A stretch of 64,000 bases of DNA from Corallochytrium limacisporum (taxonomy: Eukaryota; Opisthokonta). The position numbers were made by a program, and so were the translations under genes. The notes under the pieces are model-generated. The model saw nothing but the letters and a program-made list of their open reading frames with translations, was not told the DNA's origin and made no database searches. Positions 1-10,095 of the stretch are shown in pieces. Where the stretch lies: the NCBI GenBank assembly GCA_002811645.1, contig PDIP01000021.1:86328-150327 (forward strand). The letters run 5' to 3'. Each line of letters starts with the position of its first letter. Position 1 is the stretch's first letter.

Positions 1-457
1 CCCCCCCGCCCTCATTTTTTTCCAACGGGCAGAGGCGGAAGGGAGAGAGAGGGTTAGAGGGGGGTTTCGGGGGGTTGAGTTTTCGTGACAGTTTTTGTTT
101 TGATCTTACCACTAAACCGACCACCGTTGGTGACGGGAAGGGACGAGTCGAAAGGGTTTCCAAGATCCTGGGAGGCCGGTCATGTGTTTTCCGTTTCCTT
201 TGCTGACTGTGCCCGGGGACATAAGGCGGAAGGCTGCGGAAAGGGCGTTACGGGGACAACCGATTGGTTTCGTTCACGGTTGCTTTTGTCAGGAACATAA
301 ACAACAGAGAGCAAGACTTCATCTGGTAGTTTATGTTCCCAGATCAAATGATATGAACAGAGTCTTCCATGCGAGGTTAGTCCGTGCGAATGCTAGACCA
401 GGAGCCTACCTTGACCATGGAATAAACACGGACAAGTAAACACGAAACGATAACAAG
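1..457. other. Upstream region of the M16 peptidase gene, no gene seen
   Basis: The window opens inside a C-rich tract (first seven bases are C) followed by G/A-rich sequence. Short open frames are present but none resembles a known protein or has a convincing start. It most likely holds the promoter and 5' UTR of the peptidase gene that starts at 458. Confidence 0.5.
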
Positions 458-3385
458 ATGGCAGGGATGGCAAGGGACAGTCTGGCGACCCTTCAAGCGG
501 CCATAAAGTCAGACTTCGACTTTGTTCAGGAGGTCGGACAGGTGTACGAGTTTACAATGAAGTCGAACGGCATGCAGGTTCTGATTGCACCTGATCACAG
601 TGCTCCTGTGGTCACTGTGTTGGTGACGTACCATGTCGGCAGTCGCAATGAAGCCCTCGGGTACACAGGGGCAACTCACTTGCTGGAGCACCTCATGTTT
701 AAGGGCACCGATAAGCACAACAAAGAGGCTGGCACCAGTGTCTGGCATGTTCTGCAGAGCATGGGTGCTCAGGTTAACGCAACGACCTGGTTGGATCGCA
801 CCAACTACTATGAACTTTTGCCTGTGCAAGGTCTTGACAAGGCACTGGCTATCGAGGCGGACCGCATGCGTAACGCATGGATTAGGGAGGAAGATCGTGC
901 TCCGGAGATGACCGTCGTTCGCAACGAGTACGAACAAGGCGAGAACTCCCCGGTGCGAGTGATGGAGAAGCATCTCTGGAGTACAGCATACACAGCACAT
1001 CCATACCACCATCCGACCATTGGCTGGCGGTCAGATATTGAAAATGTGAGTATTGAGCGTCTCAAGGAGTTTTATCACACGTTTTACCATCCCAACAATG
1101 CCACCGTCACTTTGGTCGGCGATGTTGATATCGGGCAGGCACTGTCCAAGATCCAAGACTACTTCGGTCCTCTTCCAAAGAGCCCGAAGCCCATTCCGGT
1201 AATGTATACGACAGAGCCTCCACAGGAAGGTCCGCGCATGGTCACTGTAAAACGGCCTTTGGGTGTGAACTATTATGTTGTGTCGTTCAAGACTCCTATT
1301 GGAACTAGCGCGGATTGGCCTTCCCTGAATATTCTCGGTAAAATATTGACAGCAGGTAAGAAATCACGCCTGTATAAGTCTTTGGTGCACACAGAACTTG
1401 CTACCAGTGTCTTTGTGGTCGATTCACCCCACCGTGATGCGGGCCTCTTTAGCATATATGTGCATCTTTCACAGGGTACAGACTGGAAGAAGGTTGAGCC
1501 GATTGTTTGGGAAGAACTTACAAAGATCAAGGAGAACGGAGTTGAGAAGGATGAAGTCGACGAGCCCATCGGTTCCATCGTGGCGCAGCTGGCCTACGCT
1601 CGAGATGGCACATATTCTGTTGCATCAAATCTGAACGAGGCCATCGCCACTGGCGATTGGCGTCTCTATGCTAGCTACGAGTCTGCCATCCGAGGCGTGA
1701 CTCCTAACACGGTCCAGAACGTGTGCATTACATATTTCAATGAGGACCAAAGTACCACTGGCATTCTGAAGGACGAGAAATCTCATGCTGATCCTACTGA
1801 GATAGATCCTGGCAAGGGCCATCAGACTTACGCAGAGAAGAATAAGCTCAACTCGCCTTTCCCCATTAGTCCATTAAGCGGTAAGAAGCCGGAGGGAGGT
1901 GACATTTTCTCGTTTGATAACCTTAAGGCTGAACTACAGGAAATGAAGCAGACGTCTGACCTGGATGCGGAAACCGTTGTATCACTGGAGGCAGCAGAGA
2001 ACATGGTCAAGCGTATGGAGCGCCTGAAAGCACAGAGAGAGCGGATCAATACCAGTGGCAAGTCGGTGTCGCAACGAATCAAGCGAGTAGAGCCCTTGCC
2101 AGGTCTAGTCCTGCGCATGCTTACTACCGCAGTAGCCGATGTGGTGACCATCACTGGCAGTCTGCCGGGTGGTACCTCGTTCTGTCGGGGTAAGAATCTC
2201 CTGATTGCAAAAGCCATGTCGCGTCTTCTTGACCATGGTACCATCCACCGCGATAAGTTTGAGATAAGTACCATCTTGCAACGTATTGGTGCCCAGATCA
2301 GTTTCAGTGCAGATGACATCCACCTCAATTTCAGTGCTCGCTGTCTGCGCGAGAACTTCGTGCAGGTGATGGGGCTCCTGGCGGAACAGCTACAGGAGCC
2401 TCTGTTTGCGCAGGAAGAGCTGCAAAATGTGCAGAAACAGATGGTAACGTCATACCGTCGCATGGACCAGAGTGTAGAAGTTCGATCCAAGGTCGCGCTG
2501 CGTCAAGCACTGTATCCGAAAGGCCACCTGAACTACTACATTTCCAACTCTGAGAAGATTGATCTAATCGAACAGGTCACTGTTGAGGACATCCGTGCCT
2601 TCCATAAGCGTGTCATGGGTCTTGGTGAAGTGAATATTGTCTGCGTTGGTGATATTGACGAGGACATTGTACAGGACACGGTCGCGCGAAGCTTCTCCAA
2701 ACTTGGACCATCCGACTGTCGGCTCGATCCCATGCTTGACGCATCCGCTGCACTAGGTTACCGTCCGTTGGTAGATGTCCCGAAGCAGACGTTGGTCGAC
2801 CTCGACGACAAGAAAAGCATCACTTTGCGTATGGGCCTTGCTGTGCCCATGGACCTGAACCATCCCGACTATCTTCCTCTCTACATGGGCATGTACATCC
2901 TTGGTGGCAACTTTAGTGCCCGCCTAATGCAGACTGTACGGGATGAGAAGGGTCTGACCTATGGCATTACGGCGTCCATGGAGGGCGTCGCATTCAAGCA
3001 GCACGGCTACGTTTATATTTCTGGCTCTTTCGCGCCGTCACTGCTGCAGAAAGGCAACGATGCAATCATCGAACAGATTCATTTGTGGATGCGCGACATT
3101 ACTGAGGACGAACTTGAAACCAAAAAGTCGACAATGATAGGATCGTACGAGGTTCGCTTGGCCACCACACGCGGTTTGGCAGGACAGATCATCTTCAACG
3201 CCGAGCTTAATCGTCCAGAGTCCTGGCTCGATGAACATGTTAAGCGCATCGGAAGCATCACCCTGGACAGGGTAAAGGCAGCCATCACCAAGTATGTGAC
3301 CCCAGCCAACTTCGCAATTGCTGCTGCGGGACCCCTAGGGGATGCAGAGAACCTGCGTCTCGGCGTCAATGATAGCAATCTCTAG
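458..3385 (+). CDS. M16-family zinc metallopeptidase with two tandem M16 halves
   Basis: A 975-residue protein of the pitrilysin/M16 family, which cleaves peptides inside a closed clam-shell chamber. The inverted zinc motif HxxEH is intact as HLLEH at about residues 74-78, followed by the glutamate-rich segment RNEYEQGE near 155-162 that should supply the third ligand. The middle (about 480-560) is charged and probably links the two halves. The second half keeps the substrate-binding signature VRDEKGLTYG near residue 830 but no zinc site, as usual for the inactive M16 half. Length and the double domain resemble bacterial putative zinc proteases more than mitochondrial processing peptidase (about 450 aa) or insulysin, so bacterial ancestry is possible. 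No obvious targeting peptide. The ATG at 458 sits in a good context (aacaagATGg). Substrate unknown. Confidence 0.9.
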   Translation: MAGMARDSLATLQAAIKSDFDFVQEVGQVYEFTMKSNGMQVLIAPDHSAPVVTVLVTYHVGSRNEALGYTGATHLLEHLMFKGTDKHNKEAGTSVWHVLQSMGAQVNATTWLDRTNYYELLPVQGLDKALAIEADRMRNAWIREEDRAPEMTVVRNEYEQGENSPVRVMEKHLWSTAYTAHPYHHPTIGWRSDIENVSIERLKEFYHTFYHPNNATVTLVGDVDIGQALSKIQDYFGPLPKSPKPIPVMYTTEPPQEGPRMVTVKRPLGVNYYVVSFKTPIGTSADWPSLNILGKILTAGKKSRLYKSLVHTELATSVFVVDSPHRDAGLFSIYVHLSQGTDWKKVEPIVWEELTKIKENGVEKDEVDEPIGSIVAQLAYARDGTYSVASNLNEAIATGDWRLYASYESAIRGVTPNTVQNVCITYFNEDQSTTGILKDEKSHADPTEIDPGKGHQTYAEKNKLNSPFPISPLSGKKPEGGDIFSFDNLKAELQEMKQTSDLDAETVVSLEAAENMVKRMERLKAQRERINTSGKSVSQRIKRVEPLPGLVLRMLTTAVADVVTITGSLPGGTSFCRGKNLLIAKAMSRLLDHGTIHRDKFEISTILQRIGAQISFSADDIHLNFSARCLRENFVQVMGLLAEQLQEPLFAQEELQNVQKQMVTSYRRMDQSVEVRSKVALRQALYPKGHLNYYISNSEKIDLIEQVTVEDIRAFHKRVMGLGEVNIVCVGDIDEDIVQDTVARSFSKLGPSDCRLDPMLDASAALGYRPLVDVPKQTLVDLDDKKSITLRMGLAVPMDLNHPDYLPLYMGMYILGGNFSARLMQTVRDEKGLTYGITASMEGVAFKQHGYVYISGSFAPSLLQKGNDAIIEQIHLWMRDITEDELETKKSTMIGSYEVRLATTRGLAGQIIFNAELNRPESWLDEHVKRIGSITLDRVKAAITKYVTPANFAIAAAGPLGDAENLRLGVNDSNL

Positions 3386-3461
3386 CCGAGTAGCTCTTTC
3401 TGTTATAGTTCTTAGTATTTTATATTTACAGTACTGGTTCTACAGTTTTGGTTGGTTTGAT

Positions 3462-3818
3462 TTACTCGATACGTTTGATTGCACCTTTGCTGCCTTCTTT
3501 CGCCTTTTTTCGTTCAAAGTGGAGAGCTAAGCGATTCTGGCCCAAGTTGATTACTTTCGGACACCCATCCCTATCTTTTTCCATCACTGTGCATTCCCGA
3601 CAATAAAATGCTTCGTTCTGTGCATTGCCTGCGTTACAAACGATGCAGTGTTCAGAACCCGCAGCATAGCCACAGTCGTCACAGATGCGCACTAGAGTCG
3701 TCGGGCGCACAAACGAATCACATATGACACAGCGGCCATCACATTTTTCACACAATTTCCCGAGCACCACGCCGGTTTGTTTCCGACAGAGTACTAGATC
3801 TGTTTGGTGCTTTGACAT
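3462..3818 (-). CDS. PHF5A: PHF5A/Rds3-type splicing factor (SF3b subunit)
   Basis: A 118-residue protein that is clearly PHF5A/Rds3, the small zinc-knuckle subunit of the U2 snRNP SF3b complex, which helps form the branch-site adenosine pocket. The family hallmark of paired cysteines is complete: C11, C23/C26, C30/C33, C46/C49, C58/C61, C73/C76 and C85, with the signature segments [14 protein letters not shown] and EKDRDGCPK. The human protein is 110 aa; this one has a slightly longer basic lysine-rich tail. The gene converges on the M16 peptidase gene, with 76 bp between the stop codons. Its presence agrees with the spliceosomal introns found elsewhere in the window. Confidence 0.97.
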   Translation of the reverse strand: MSKHQTDLVLCRKQTGVVLGKLCEKCDGRCVICDSFVRPTTLVRICDDCGYAAGSEHCIVCNAGNAQNEAFYCRECTVMEKDRDGCPKVINLGQNRLALHFERKKAKEGSKGAIKRIE

Positions 3819-4123
3819 CCGTCGTCTTTCTAAAACAACTCACATATTTAATACAATGAAACCAAAATTAGCAAGACTTCGGTTTGAAGATCGCATGATC
3901 GCAAGACGACTCATGGATTCTCAAGTACCCAGTTATCCGAAACAGCCAGATGGTCACTTCGAGGATGGGAGGAAAGGGGCATGAAGCCTGAGAGATTCAA
4001 AGGCAAATTTTCAAATCGGCGAAGACCCGTTTTGGACAGAGTTTAGTATCAAATATTACTTGCATTTTTCTTTACCAAGTTCGTTTCGTGAGCCAAAAAA
4101 TTCCCTTACCCGCACTCTGCAGC
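3819..4123. other. Intergenic region upstream of PHF5A
   Basis: AT-richer spacer between the PHF5A start and the 3' end of the hydrolase gene. A 42-codon plus-strand frame (3856-3984) begins 37 bp from the PHF5A start. I do not recognise its product and do not call it. Confidence 0.4.
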
Positions 4124-5845
4124 TCAGGCCCTCGCCTTCGCCTTCCTCTCCCCGATTCGTTGATTGATGAAGGCAGAGAGGGCGAACAGGAACGCCAGAC
4201 GTGGGAAGGGCGACCCGGCACTGGAGTCCTGGACGGCATATTGCATGCCCATGCCAAAGTGATTCACATTGGCCAGACAGACAAGATGGCTTTTGTACGG
4301 CTTCTGCTTGGGGTTCAAGGATTGTTGGATGGCAGGACCCCAGAAAGTTGCACGATTGACTGTAACGCAGGCGTCGTTGAGCGGCATATTCTTGGCAAAG
4401 CGCTTGAGGTCATACCACTGAAGACGAGACACAAGGTAGTCAGAAGACTTGGCGTCGTAACAGGTCTGGTTGTGCGTCATTTCGGGGATAACGCTGCTCT
4501 CTGTGACGGCATCGCCCATGGTACCGATCACACTAAAGTATAAGTAATTTTCCGGCACGGTGTACTTCTTCCAGAAGTCTTCTGAGCCTTCGGTGGAGAG
4601 ATTCCAAGCCGTTTCGAGAATGCGATTGCCGAGCACCTTCCAGCGGCGCATATTCTTGTAATACTCCGCAATTGGAGCCGAGGCATTGAAGTTCTGGAAG
4701 AACAGCTGGTTGATCATAGTCATAAAGGGAGTCACGTGCGGGATGCTGCTGGCAGTGAAACCTTCGTTAAGGAAATTTTCCTCAATCTTTACCGGGGCCC
4801 TGCTTAGCCGGGCAGCGGCCTTAGCGATTGCTGCAGTGTTGACAACGGTCCCCTTAACTGCTCCGTAGGTGTGCGCTCCAAAGCCTCCCTTGCCCTCAGC
4901 AACATCATCGTCTCCGTAGTCCAAGTCTTGCAGCAGCTGCTCCAGCGTTCTGAGGACGTGATTGATCGGCTCACTCTCATCCTTTTGGGCTGCATCGCCC
5001 ATTTCGGAGCCGTAGATCGGTCCCCCAAGGCTGACAATGCCGCGGAGGTTCTTGTGCCACGGATACCAGTCCTTTTGATTCTCTTCATTTGCGATAACCG
5101 CCATGTTCAGAGCCAAAGGCAAGCCTCGGCTGTAGCCAATGAAGATCATATCGTCCGGCACTTTACCCAACAGACGGCAGATTTTGTTTATGCGGCGGCA
5201 GTATTGTATACCACTGTCACGGTTGCAACCCATGGATTCTACAGAGCCGATTTGACTGCGTATGAGGATAAGGCGCACCAGCACCCGTGACGGCTCGTCT
5301 GGGTCGTCCAGCGAGGTAACCCTGCACCACTCGTCAAGCGCGACACGCTTAGTGCCCAGCTTCTGCAGACTATGTGTGAAGTCCCATAAGTCCCCCTGAT
5401 CGATGTGGTCCTTGACCATCTCTTCCCACTGTGCCTTGAAAGCGGCATTCGGGTTCGAAAAGATGTCCTCGTATGGCGCCTGCAGGATCATTTCGTGGCC
5501 GAGACCGCTGAAGAGGAACAAAGTCAGCGGCTCCTTGCGCGCGCGGAGGCCGTCCAAAGGATCGCCCTCGAACGGTTCGATCTTCTCCTGATGGCTAGCT
5601 TCGTAGAGCTCGGATGGCTGTACCCCGCGCAAGGTCTCGTCGAATGCAGCCAGTGTCACACTGTCGCCGTCAGCTCCAACTTTGTTGCTCTGCCTCCACA
5701 TCGTCTTGTATGCGTCGTTGGGAAGCATGAAGAGATCGCGCGCATCGCCTTTCTCCATCTCGTCTTTGTCACCATCCCTCTTCCAGATTGCATTGAACAT
5801 GCTCCGGAAGAGGCGAACATCGTCTATCACAGAGATCTCTGACAT
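4124..5845 (-). CDS. Alpha/beta-hydrolase-fold protein of unknown substrate
   Basis: A 573-residue protein with the landmarks of an alpha/beta hydrolase. A strand-turn LFLFSGLGHE (about 109-118) could form the oxyanion hole. The nucleophile elbow GYSRG places the serine at 239. VNHFGMG near the C-terminus supplies a candidate catalytic histidine at 529. The acid residue is not obvious by eye; D445 or D467 are possible. The first 90 residues are acidic/basic helical sequence unlike a hydrolase core. There is no signal peptide, so it is probably cytosolic. I do not recognise a named subfamily; lipase, thioesterase and peptidase activities are all open. It is transcribed away from the glycosyltransferase gene at 7062, across a 1.2-kb GC-rich interval. 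Confidence 0.7.
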   Translation of the reverse strand: MSEISVIDDVRLFRSMFNAIWKRDGDKDEMEKGDARDLFMLPNDAYKTMWRQSNKVGADGDSVTLAAFDETLRGVQPSELYEASHQEKIEPFEGDPLDGLRARKEPLTLFLFSGLGHEMILQAPYEDIFSNPNAAFKAQWEEMVKDHIDQGDLWDFTHSLQKLGTKRVALDEWCRVTSLDDPDEPSRVLVRLILIRSQIGSVESMGCNRDSGIQYCRRINKICRLLGKVPDDMIFIGYSRGLPLALNMAVIANEENQKDWYPWHKNLRGIVSLGGPIYGSEMGDAAQKDESEPINHVLRTLEQLLQDLDYGDDDVAEGKGGFGAHTYGAVKGTVVNTAAIAKAAARLSRAPVKIEENFLNEGFTASSIPHVTPFMTMINQLFFQNFNASAPIAEYYKNMRRWKVLGNRILETAWNLSTEGSEDFWKKYTVPENYLYFSVIGTMGDAVTESSVIPEMTHNQTCYDAKSSDYLVSRLQWYDLKRFAKNMPLNDACVTVNRATFWGPAIQQSLNPKQKPYKSHLVCLANVNHFGMGMQYAVQDSSAGSPFPRLAFLFALSAFINQRIGERKAKARA

Positions 5846-6136
5846 TGTGGTTGTCTACTATTTGTCTTTGGAGTGATCCGTATGTTTGTACACAGTAGAG
5901 AGCTCATAGATCTCTGACACCTACGCATCACACTCATGATTTTGAATACCCACCCAAACCACTTTGTAACCCGAACAAGGGTACGCCCCACAAAAGCAAC
6001 CACACTCGCCTCCACGTACTGCTCTGCTTCCGCGATGCGGTGGCTCTCTGCCGCTGCCAGTCCCGTGCACAGCTCCTGCACCTGCCCAGCGTACGAACAA
6101 TGCGCCGCAGCGGAACCCGAGTTACCCCTCCGCGCT

Positions 6137-6154
6137 CCCCCCCCCCCCGGGGGG
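6137..6154. repeat. C12G6 homopolymer palindrome
   Basis: Twelve C followed by six G, able to fold on itself. It is one of eleven runs of 10 or more C/G in the intergenic parts of this window. Confidence 0.9.
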
Positions 6155-6374
6155 CTACCTGTCCCCCTCCCCCTTCAAACATTGGGGCCCGGAAAGGATG
6201 ACTATACTCTCCCTGTTGGTCTGCACGAAGAATTTCATTTTATCTCGGCGATCTCTCTCCCCTGAGTGAGAGGAAGGCCCAACGTTTTTCCTTGGAACGT
6301 TCGGTTGGTGGGCGGGTTGCGTTCCTTCATTGTTTGGGAGGACGACGACCACGGGGTGAAGGTGGGAGGGACAA

Positions 6375-6390
6375 CCCCCCCCCCCGGGGG
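6375..6390. repeat. C11G5 homopolymer palindrome
   Basis: Eleven C followed by five G in the same intergenic region as the run at 6137. Confidence 0.9.
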
Positions 6391-6715
6391 AAGCGGGATG
6401 GGGAGAGAGGAAATCAGGGTCTTTTTCCCGGGCCTGTGTACTTTCAAGGCTGCAGCCCGCTCGAAAGGCTTCTTCAGACCAGAGAGGTTGGTAAGTGCTA
6501 GTCCGAGGCGAAGGAGGAAATTGTTTAGATTCGGGTAAGGGGGCTCGTCCTGGAAGATGATTCATAGGCGCATCTCCTATAAGGTACAAAATGTATTCGT
6601 GGGTCAGTAACAACAGACGAAAACATATACCAACGTACTTATTTGTTTCGGGCAACTTTCTTCCCCTACCCTCCTTCCCCCCTTTCCCCCAAGTAATTTC
6701 TGTCCACCTGGTGTC

Positions 6716-6733
6716 TCGGGGCCTATTTTCTAT
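6716..6733 (+). promoter_or_regulatory. Recurrent GGGGCCTATTTTCTAT motif
   Basis: TCGGGGCCTATTTTCTAT lies 330 bp upstream of the GT90 start. The same 18 bases occur in reverse complement at 36280-36297, and close variants lie 5' of other genes. A core-promoter (TATA-like) role is inferred from position only. Confidence 0.35.
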
Positions 6734-7061
6734 GTATCTCACTTAGGAAATACTCTTTCCCGAGACCAAGTTCGCGGGCGCGCTCGGGTGATGGACACTT
6801 CCCAGGCAGACACGCGATGTGCGGTCGTGGTATATGAAACATGGCGGGCCGTCCGACTCATATTGGGCGTAGAGAGATCTTATGGAAAGAATTAAGAAAT
6901 ACCCGCGGTACAAATTCATGTTATCCTCGAATAATTGTGTCTTGTTCGGAATTGGTGAATTATGATCCTGAAATCGTGCGTTCTGGGCATGTAGCAGGAA
7001 GTAAGCTCGTCGGGACTGCACACTCTTGACCTCCGGTAAAAGCATTTTAACAGATCAAGTC

Positions 7062-8555
7062 ATGTCGAGTAAGAACCTACCGGCATATGGTCCAAATGGC
7101 CGATATCACGATAAAGGCAAAAAGAGCGGTTGTTGGAGACTTTGGATAAGGTTGAAATCAGGACGAAGAGGGCGTTGTATGCCGCTTCTCATTGTCGTAT
7201 TCTTCTGTTTTGTCTTATTGACTTACAAGTCTGTAGCAGGCAATGCTACCGCCTCCGTTGGACGTATGGTTAGTGTTCATGACCTGGTGGATGATTTGGA
7301 CACATCGTTTCGCCCAAATACTTGGGACCCCATGCGCTTCAAGTTTCCGAGCTGGATGGTATACTTGAACCTTCCGCAGGAATGCCCTGCACTGGGTTTC
7401 GACATGGCTGAGGTCATCCAGAATGCGTTTGCTTGGCGTATTGAGAGTTCTAATGACAGCGTTGTGGACCTTCTTCAGCCTTTTCGGAAGATTGATGGAG
7501 AAAACATACCTGCAAGTGACAAACTGCACTTGGCCATCATGCAAGTGGTGGACAATGAAGTGTACCTATTTCGAGACGAGACTGTGGACCATAAGAACAT
7601 CATTGCTGTGACAATGATTGTGCTGTACTTAACAGAGACAGTGGGTCTGCCTGATATGCAGTTCCTATTTACTTCACACGACGGGTCTGGGCAATTGCAG
7701 GGAAAAAACACTCCAGAAGCTCCAATATTTAGTACCTGTCTCACCTCTGGGAAACATCGACACATTCTAGTACCGCGTCCGTACCACACGACCGGTATTG
7801 AGCGTTGGATGACACCCCCTCAGGGCTATGAGGACTGGGGTGATCGGATCAACAAGGCTATTTTCCGTGGTGGCCTGAGCAGTCCCGTCCGTGCGGATCT
7901 GTACCAAACCAGTAAGGGAGTTAGCACCGATCTGTTGGATATGGGTCTGGTACACCTTCCTGAAGGGTGCAACTGTCCTGAAACAATCTATGATACCGCC
8001 ACACGTTGGTGTTGGGGCTTGCCGGAAAAGCTAGCCGACGAGCTAGACATCCCACTGAAGGATTCGATGACCATGCAAGAACAAATGCAGTACCGTTATG
8101 TCATCAATGCAGACGGCGTCACCACTGCAGATCGCTTGCCCTACTGGATCAGTCGTAGTGACACCGTCGTCATCAAGCAGGAGACTGAATTCACGGAGTA
8201 CTGGTATCCTATGTTAGAACCAGGAAAAAACTACATTCCAGTGAGTAAAGACTGGACCGATCTAGAGATGGTTCTCCGCCGTTTGGTAGAAAACCCGGCC
8301 ATCGGTGAGGATATCAGGGAACAAAACGCGCAGGCCGCGATTAGGGACCTGTGGTCACCTGCAGGCTTTATGTGCATCTGGCGTGCAATTCTTTTAGAGT
8401 ACGCCTCTCAACAGAGCGATCCAGTTCTTGTTTTCAAGGAGTCAACCCACATCCGGCGCCGCTCCCTGAAGAGCCAACCGTTCGGCATTTTGGATGACAT
8501 TGGCCTGGCGCTCAGGGAACTGTACTCCTTCCCCCCCCATCATAGGCTGCTCTGA
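7062..8555 (+). CDS. GT90 (CAP10/Rumi-type) glycosyltransferase, type II membrane protein
   Basis: The frame is open from 7026, but the first ATG is at 7062, giving 497 residues. A basic N-terminus precedes one hydrophobic segment at about residues 40-57 (MPLLIVVFFCFVLL), the signal anchor of a Golgi/ER type II protein. The lumenal domain carries GT90 (CAP10/POGLUT) signatures: KAIFRGGLSS near 280, then QYRYVINADGV, ADRLPYWISRSD and a run around residues 340-405 matching the family's nucleotide-sugar-binding half. Members transfer glucose, xylose or similar sugars to proteins or glycans; donor and acceptor cannot be read from sequence. The QTRT2 gene follows on the same strand after a GC-rich gap. 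Confidence 0.85.
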   Translation: MSSKNLPAYGPNGRYHDKGKKSGCWRLWIRLKSGRRGRCMPLLIVVFFCFVLLTYKSVAGNATASVGRMVSVHDLVDDLDTSFRPNTWDPMRFKFPSWMVYLNLPQECPALGFDMAEVIQNAFAWRIESSNDSVVDLLQPFRKIDGENIPASDKLHLAIMQVVDNEVYLFRDETVDHKNIIAVTMIVLYLTETVGLPDMQFLFTSHDGSGQLQGKNTPEAPIFSTCLTSGKHRHILVPRPYHTTGIERWMTPPQGYEDWGDRINKAIFRGGLSSPVRADLYQTSKGVSTDLLDMGLVHLPEGCNCPETIYDTATRWCWGLPEKLADELDIPLKDSMTMQEQMQYRYVINADGVTTADRLPYWISRSDTVVIKQETEFTEYWYPMLEPGKNYIPVSKDWTDLEMVLRRLVENPAIGEDIREQNAQAAIRDLWSPAGFMCIWRAILLEYASQQSDPVLVFKESTHIRRRSLKSQPFGILDDIGLALRELYSFPPHHRLL

Positions 8556-8943
8556 AGTCGTTTATGAGAATGAATACAATCAATAGGAATAGAGCCAAAA
8601 CCAGTACCACCTACTGGACATCTGGACATTGATACAACGAATCCTGGTGGGACAGGGGTTTGTCTTGGGAAGCTGGACAGTCGCGCGGTTTCCCCTCCGA
8701 CTCTCCTACAGCCGGCGCCCCCCCCCCCCCCACGCGAACGCGGGATCCTCCTCCCGGTGAAGGTACTCCAGAGCCTATGTAAAAGTAGCGAACGGCAGCA
8801 ACCGTGTATTTCTGGTCATACCTTATGCAGATTCAGAACAGTTCGGGTGTAATTGGTAGAAAGGAGGAATATATGGAAATGGACTGCACCATGCCATGCG
8901 AAGGGTGACCAAAATCTTATTAGCACGGAAGACATACCGCACA
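8556..8943. other. Intergenic region with C14 run
   Basis: This tandem-gene spacer holds the 3' UTR of the GT90 gene, a GC-rich stretch with a 14-C run at 8718-8731, and the presumed QTRT2 promoter. No gene is seen. Confidence 0.5.
8718..8731. repeat. C14 homopolymer
   Basis: Fourteen consecutive C upstream of the QTRT2 gene. Confidence 0.9.
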
Positions 8944-10095
8944 ATGTCAACTTGCGCAGCGCCGAACACCACGGAGTTGGTGATCTACACCCGTAGGGGG
9001 TCACCACTCGATATTATTCCTCAGATCTGGGAGAAGGAGATTATGAAACAGTCAGAGACGCCGTGCTACTGGACTTTCTTTGCAAGTGACATTTTCATGT
9101 CCCTGCCATACAAACAGAAGAAGGGCAGCGGTGCAGTTTGGAAACATTTTAACAAACCAGACCGCGTCAAATCAGTGCTGCGCATTGAGGATTACATGCT
9201 CTGGGGATCATCCGCCGCGTATTTTGGTAAGGGACTGCAGGTCAGTACGTCTGCCGGAAAACGGGTTTTGCAGTACGAAGACTATTTCAAGTTGATTCGT
9301 GACACTATGCCCGACTATGCGGTCATCCCCGTGGATCCGACCTTGTTCGGGCGCTTGGGATCGAAGCGGGAGGAAACTGCTTCGGTAATCATGAAAAAGC
9401 TTAGAGAAGGGATCAAGGTAACTAAGCATACGGGCACAAAGCTCATTCTCTCTGTTGATGGCTTCAGCAAGGGCTGGCTGCAGGGAATAGAGAACAACAA
9501 CTTGACGTCCACGGGCCAGGCTCTACGAAGCGATTTTGCGGAAGCCCTTGCGACTGCGGACGGATTTGCATCCGCACGGTGGTCTACAGCCAACAATGGA
9601 CCGATTCATGACGCTTTGGAGCATATCGAAGGCAAAGGGATGAATCCCAAGGACAGACTGTTGTACATTGGACCGACCCTTCAGGTGAGCGACATGGTCA
9701 ATGCAGCTGCGAGCGGTAGGTACCATTTTGTGGAATGTTACATGGCAGAGACTGTGACCAATGGTGGATATGCCATCATTAATGATGAAGAAGCAAATAA
9801 GGGTTTGGATGCCATCATTACAGTGGACAGCACAAAGGTCAAGTATCCACAGGCACCTCAGTCGCTCCGGATGCTATGCCTCTGGGACACCAGATTCGTC
9901 GACGACACCGCAGCCACCGTCCCATCCTGCACCTGCTACTGCTGTCGAAACCACAGTCGAGCGTACCTCCATCACCTGCTCATCACCCACGAGATGTTGG
10001 CGAAGACCCTGCTGAACATTCACAACCACCACGCCATGCAGGACCTACTTGTCCGCAGCTGCGCGAGATTACCGGCCGCGCGAACTAATAACTGA
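8944..10095 (+). CDS. QTRT2: Queuine tRNA-ribosyltransferase accessory subunit 2
   Basis: From the ATG at 8944 (an in-frame ATG also exists at 8896) the protein is 383 residues. The tRNA-guanine transglycosylase zinc site is complete: C329, C331, C334 in the segment CTCYCC and H360 at the usual spacing of 26 residues. RNHSRAYLHHL is the family signature. The N-terminal half is closer to the non-catalytic QTRT2 partner than to QTRT1; the catalytic subunit's active-site region is not evident. QTRT2 pairs with QTRT1 on the mitochondrial surface to exchange guanine for queuine at position 34 of four tRNAs. Its presence implies salvage of queuine from food or bacteria. QTRT1 is not in the window. 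Confidence 0.88.
   Translation: MSTCAAPNTTELVIYTRRGSPLDIIPQIWEKEIMKQSETPCYWTFFASDIFMSLPYKQKKGSGAVWKHFNKPDRVKSVLRIEDYMLWGSSAAYFGKGLQVSTSAGKRVLQYEDYFKLIRDTMPDYAVIPVDPTLFGRLGSKREETASVIMKKLREGIKVTKHTGTKLILSVDGFSKGWLQGIENNNLTSTGQALRSDFAEALATADGFASARWSTANNGPIHDALEHIEGKGMNPKDRLLYIGPTLQVSDMVNAAASGRYHFVECYMAETVTNGGYAIINDEEANKGLDAIITVDSTKVKYPQAPQSLRMLCLWDTRFVDDTAATVPSCTCYCCRNHSRAYLHHLLITHEMLAKTLLNIHNHHAMQDLLVRSCARLPAARTNN

Larger units (their letters stand above)
5846..7061. other. Divergent intergenic region with two C/G palindromic runs
   Basis: This 1.2-kb region separates divergently transcribed genes. It contains a C12G6 run at 6137-6154, a C11G5 run at 6375-6390 and an 18-bp motif TCGGGGCCTATTTTCTAT at 6716-6733 that recurs elsewhere. 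No convincing coding sequence is seen. Confidence 0.6.

Noticed and set aside
182-439. 85-codon frame before the M16 gene
   Set aside because: Composition is not protein-like and there is no homology I recognise; more likely 5' UTR.
3856-3984. 42-codon plus-strand frame next to PHF5A
   Set aside because: It starts 37 bp from the divergent PHF5A ATG, leaving no room for promoters, and its product is not recognised. It could still be real, as the TOM5-like gene shows.
6155-6742. 195-codon minus-strand frame through the GC-rich island
   Set aside because: Low-complexity G/C-driven reading with overlapping frames on both strands; no ATG-led domain.
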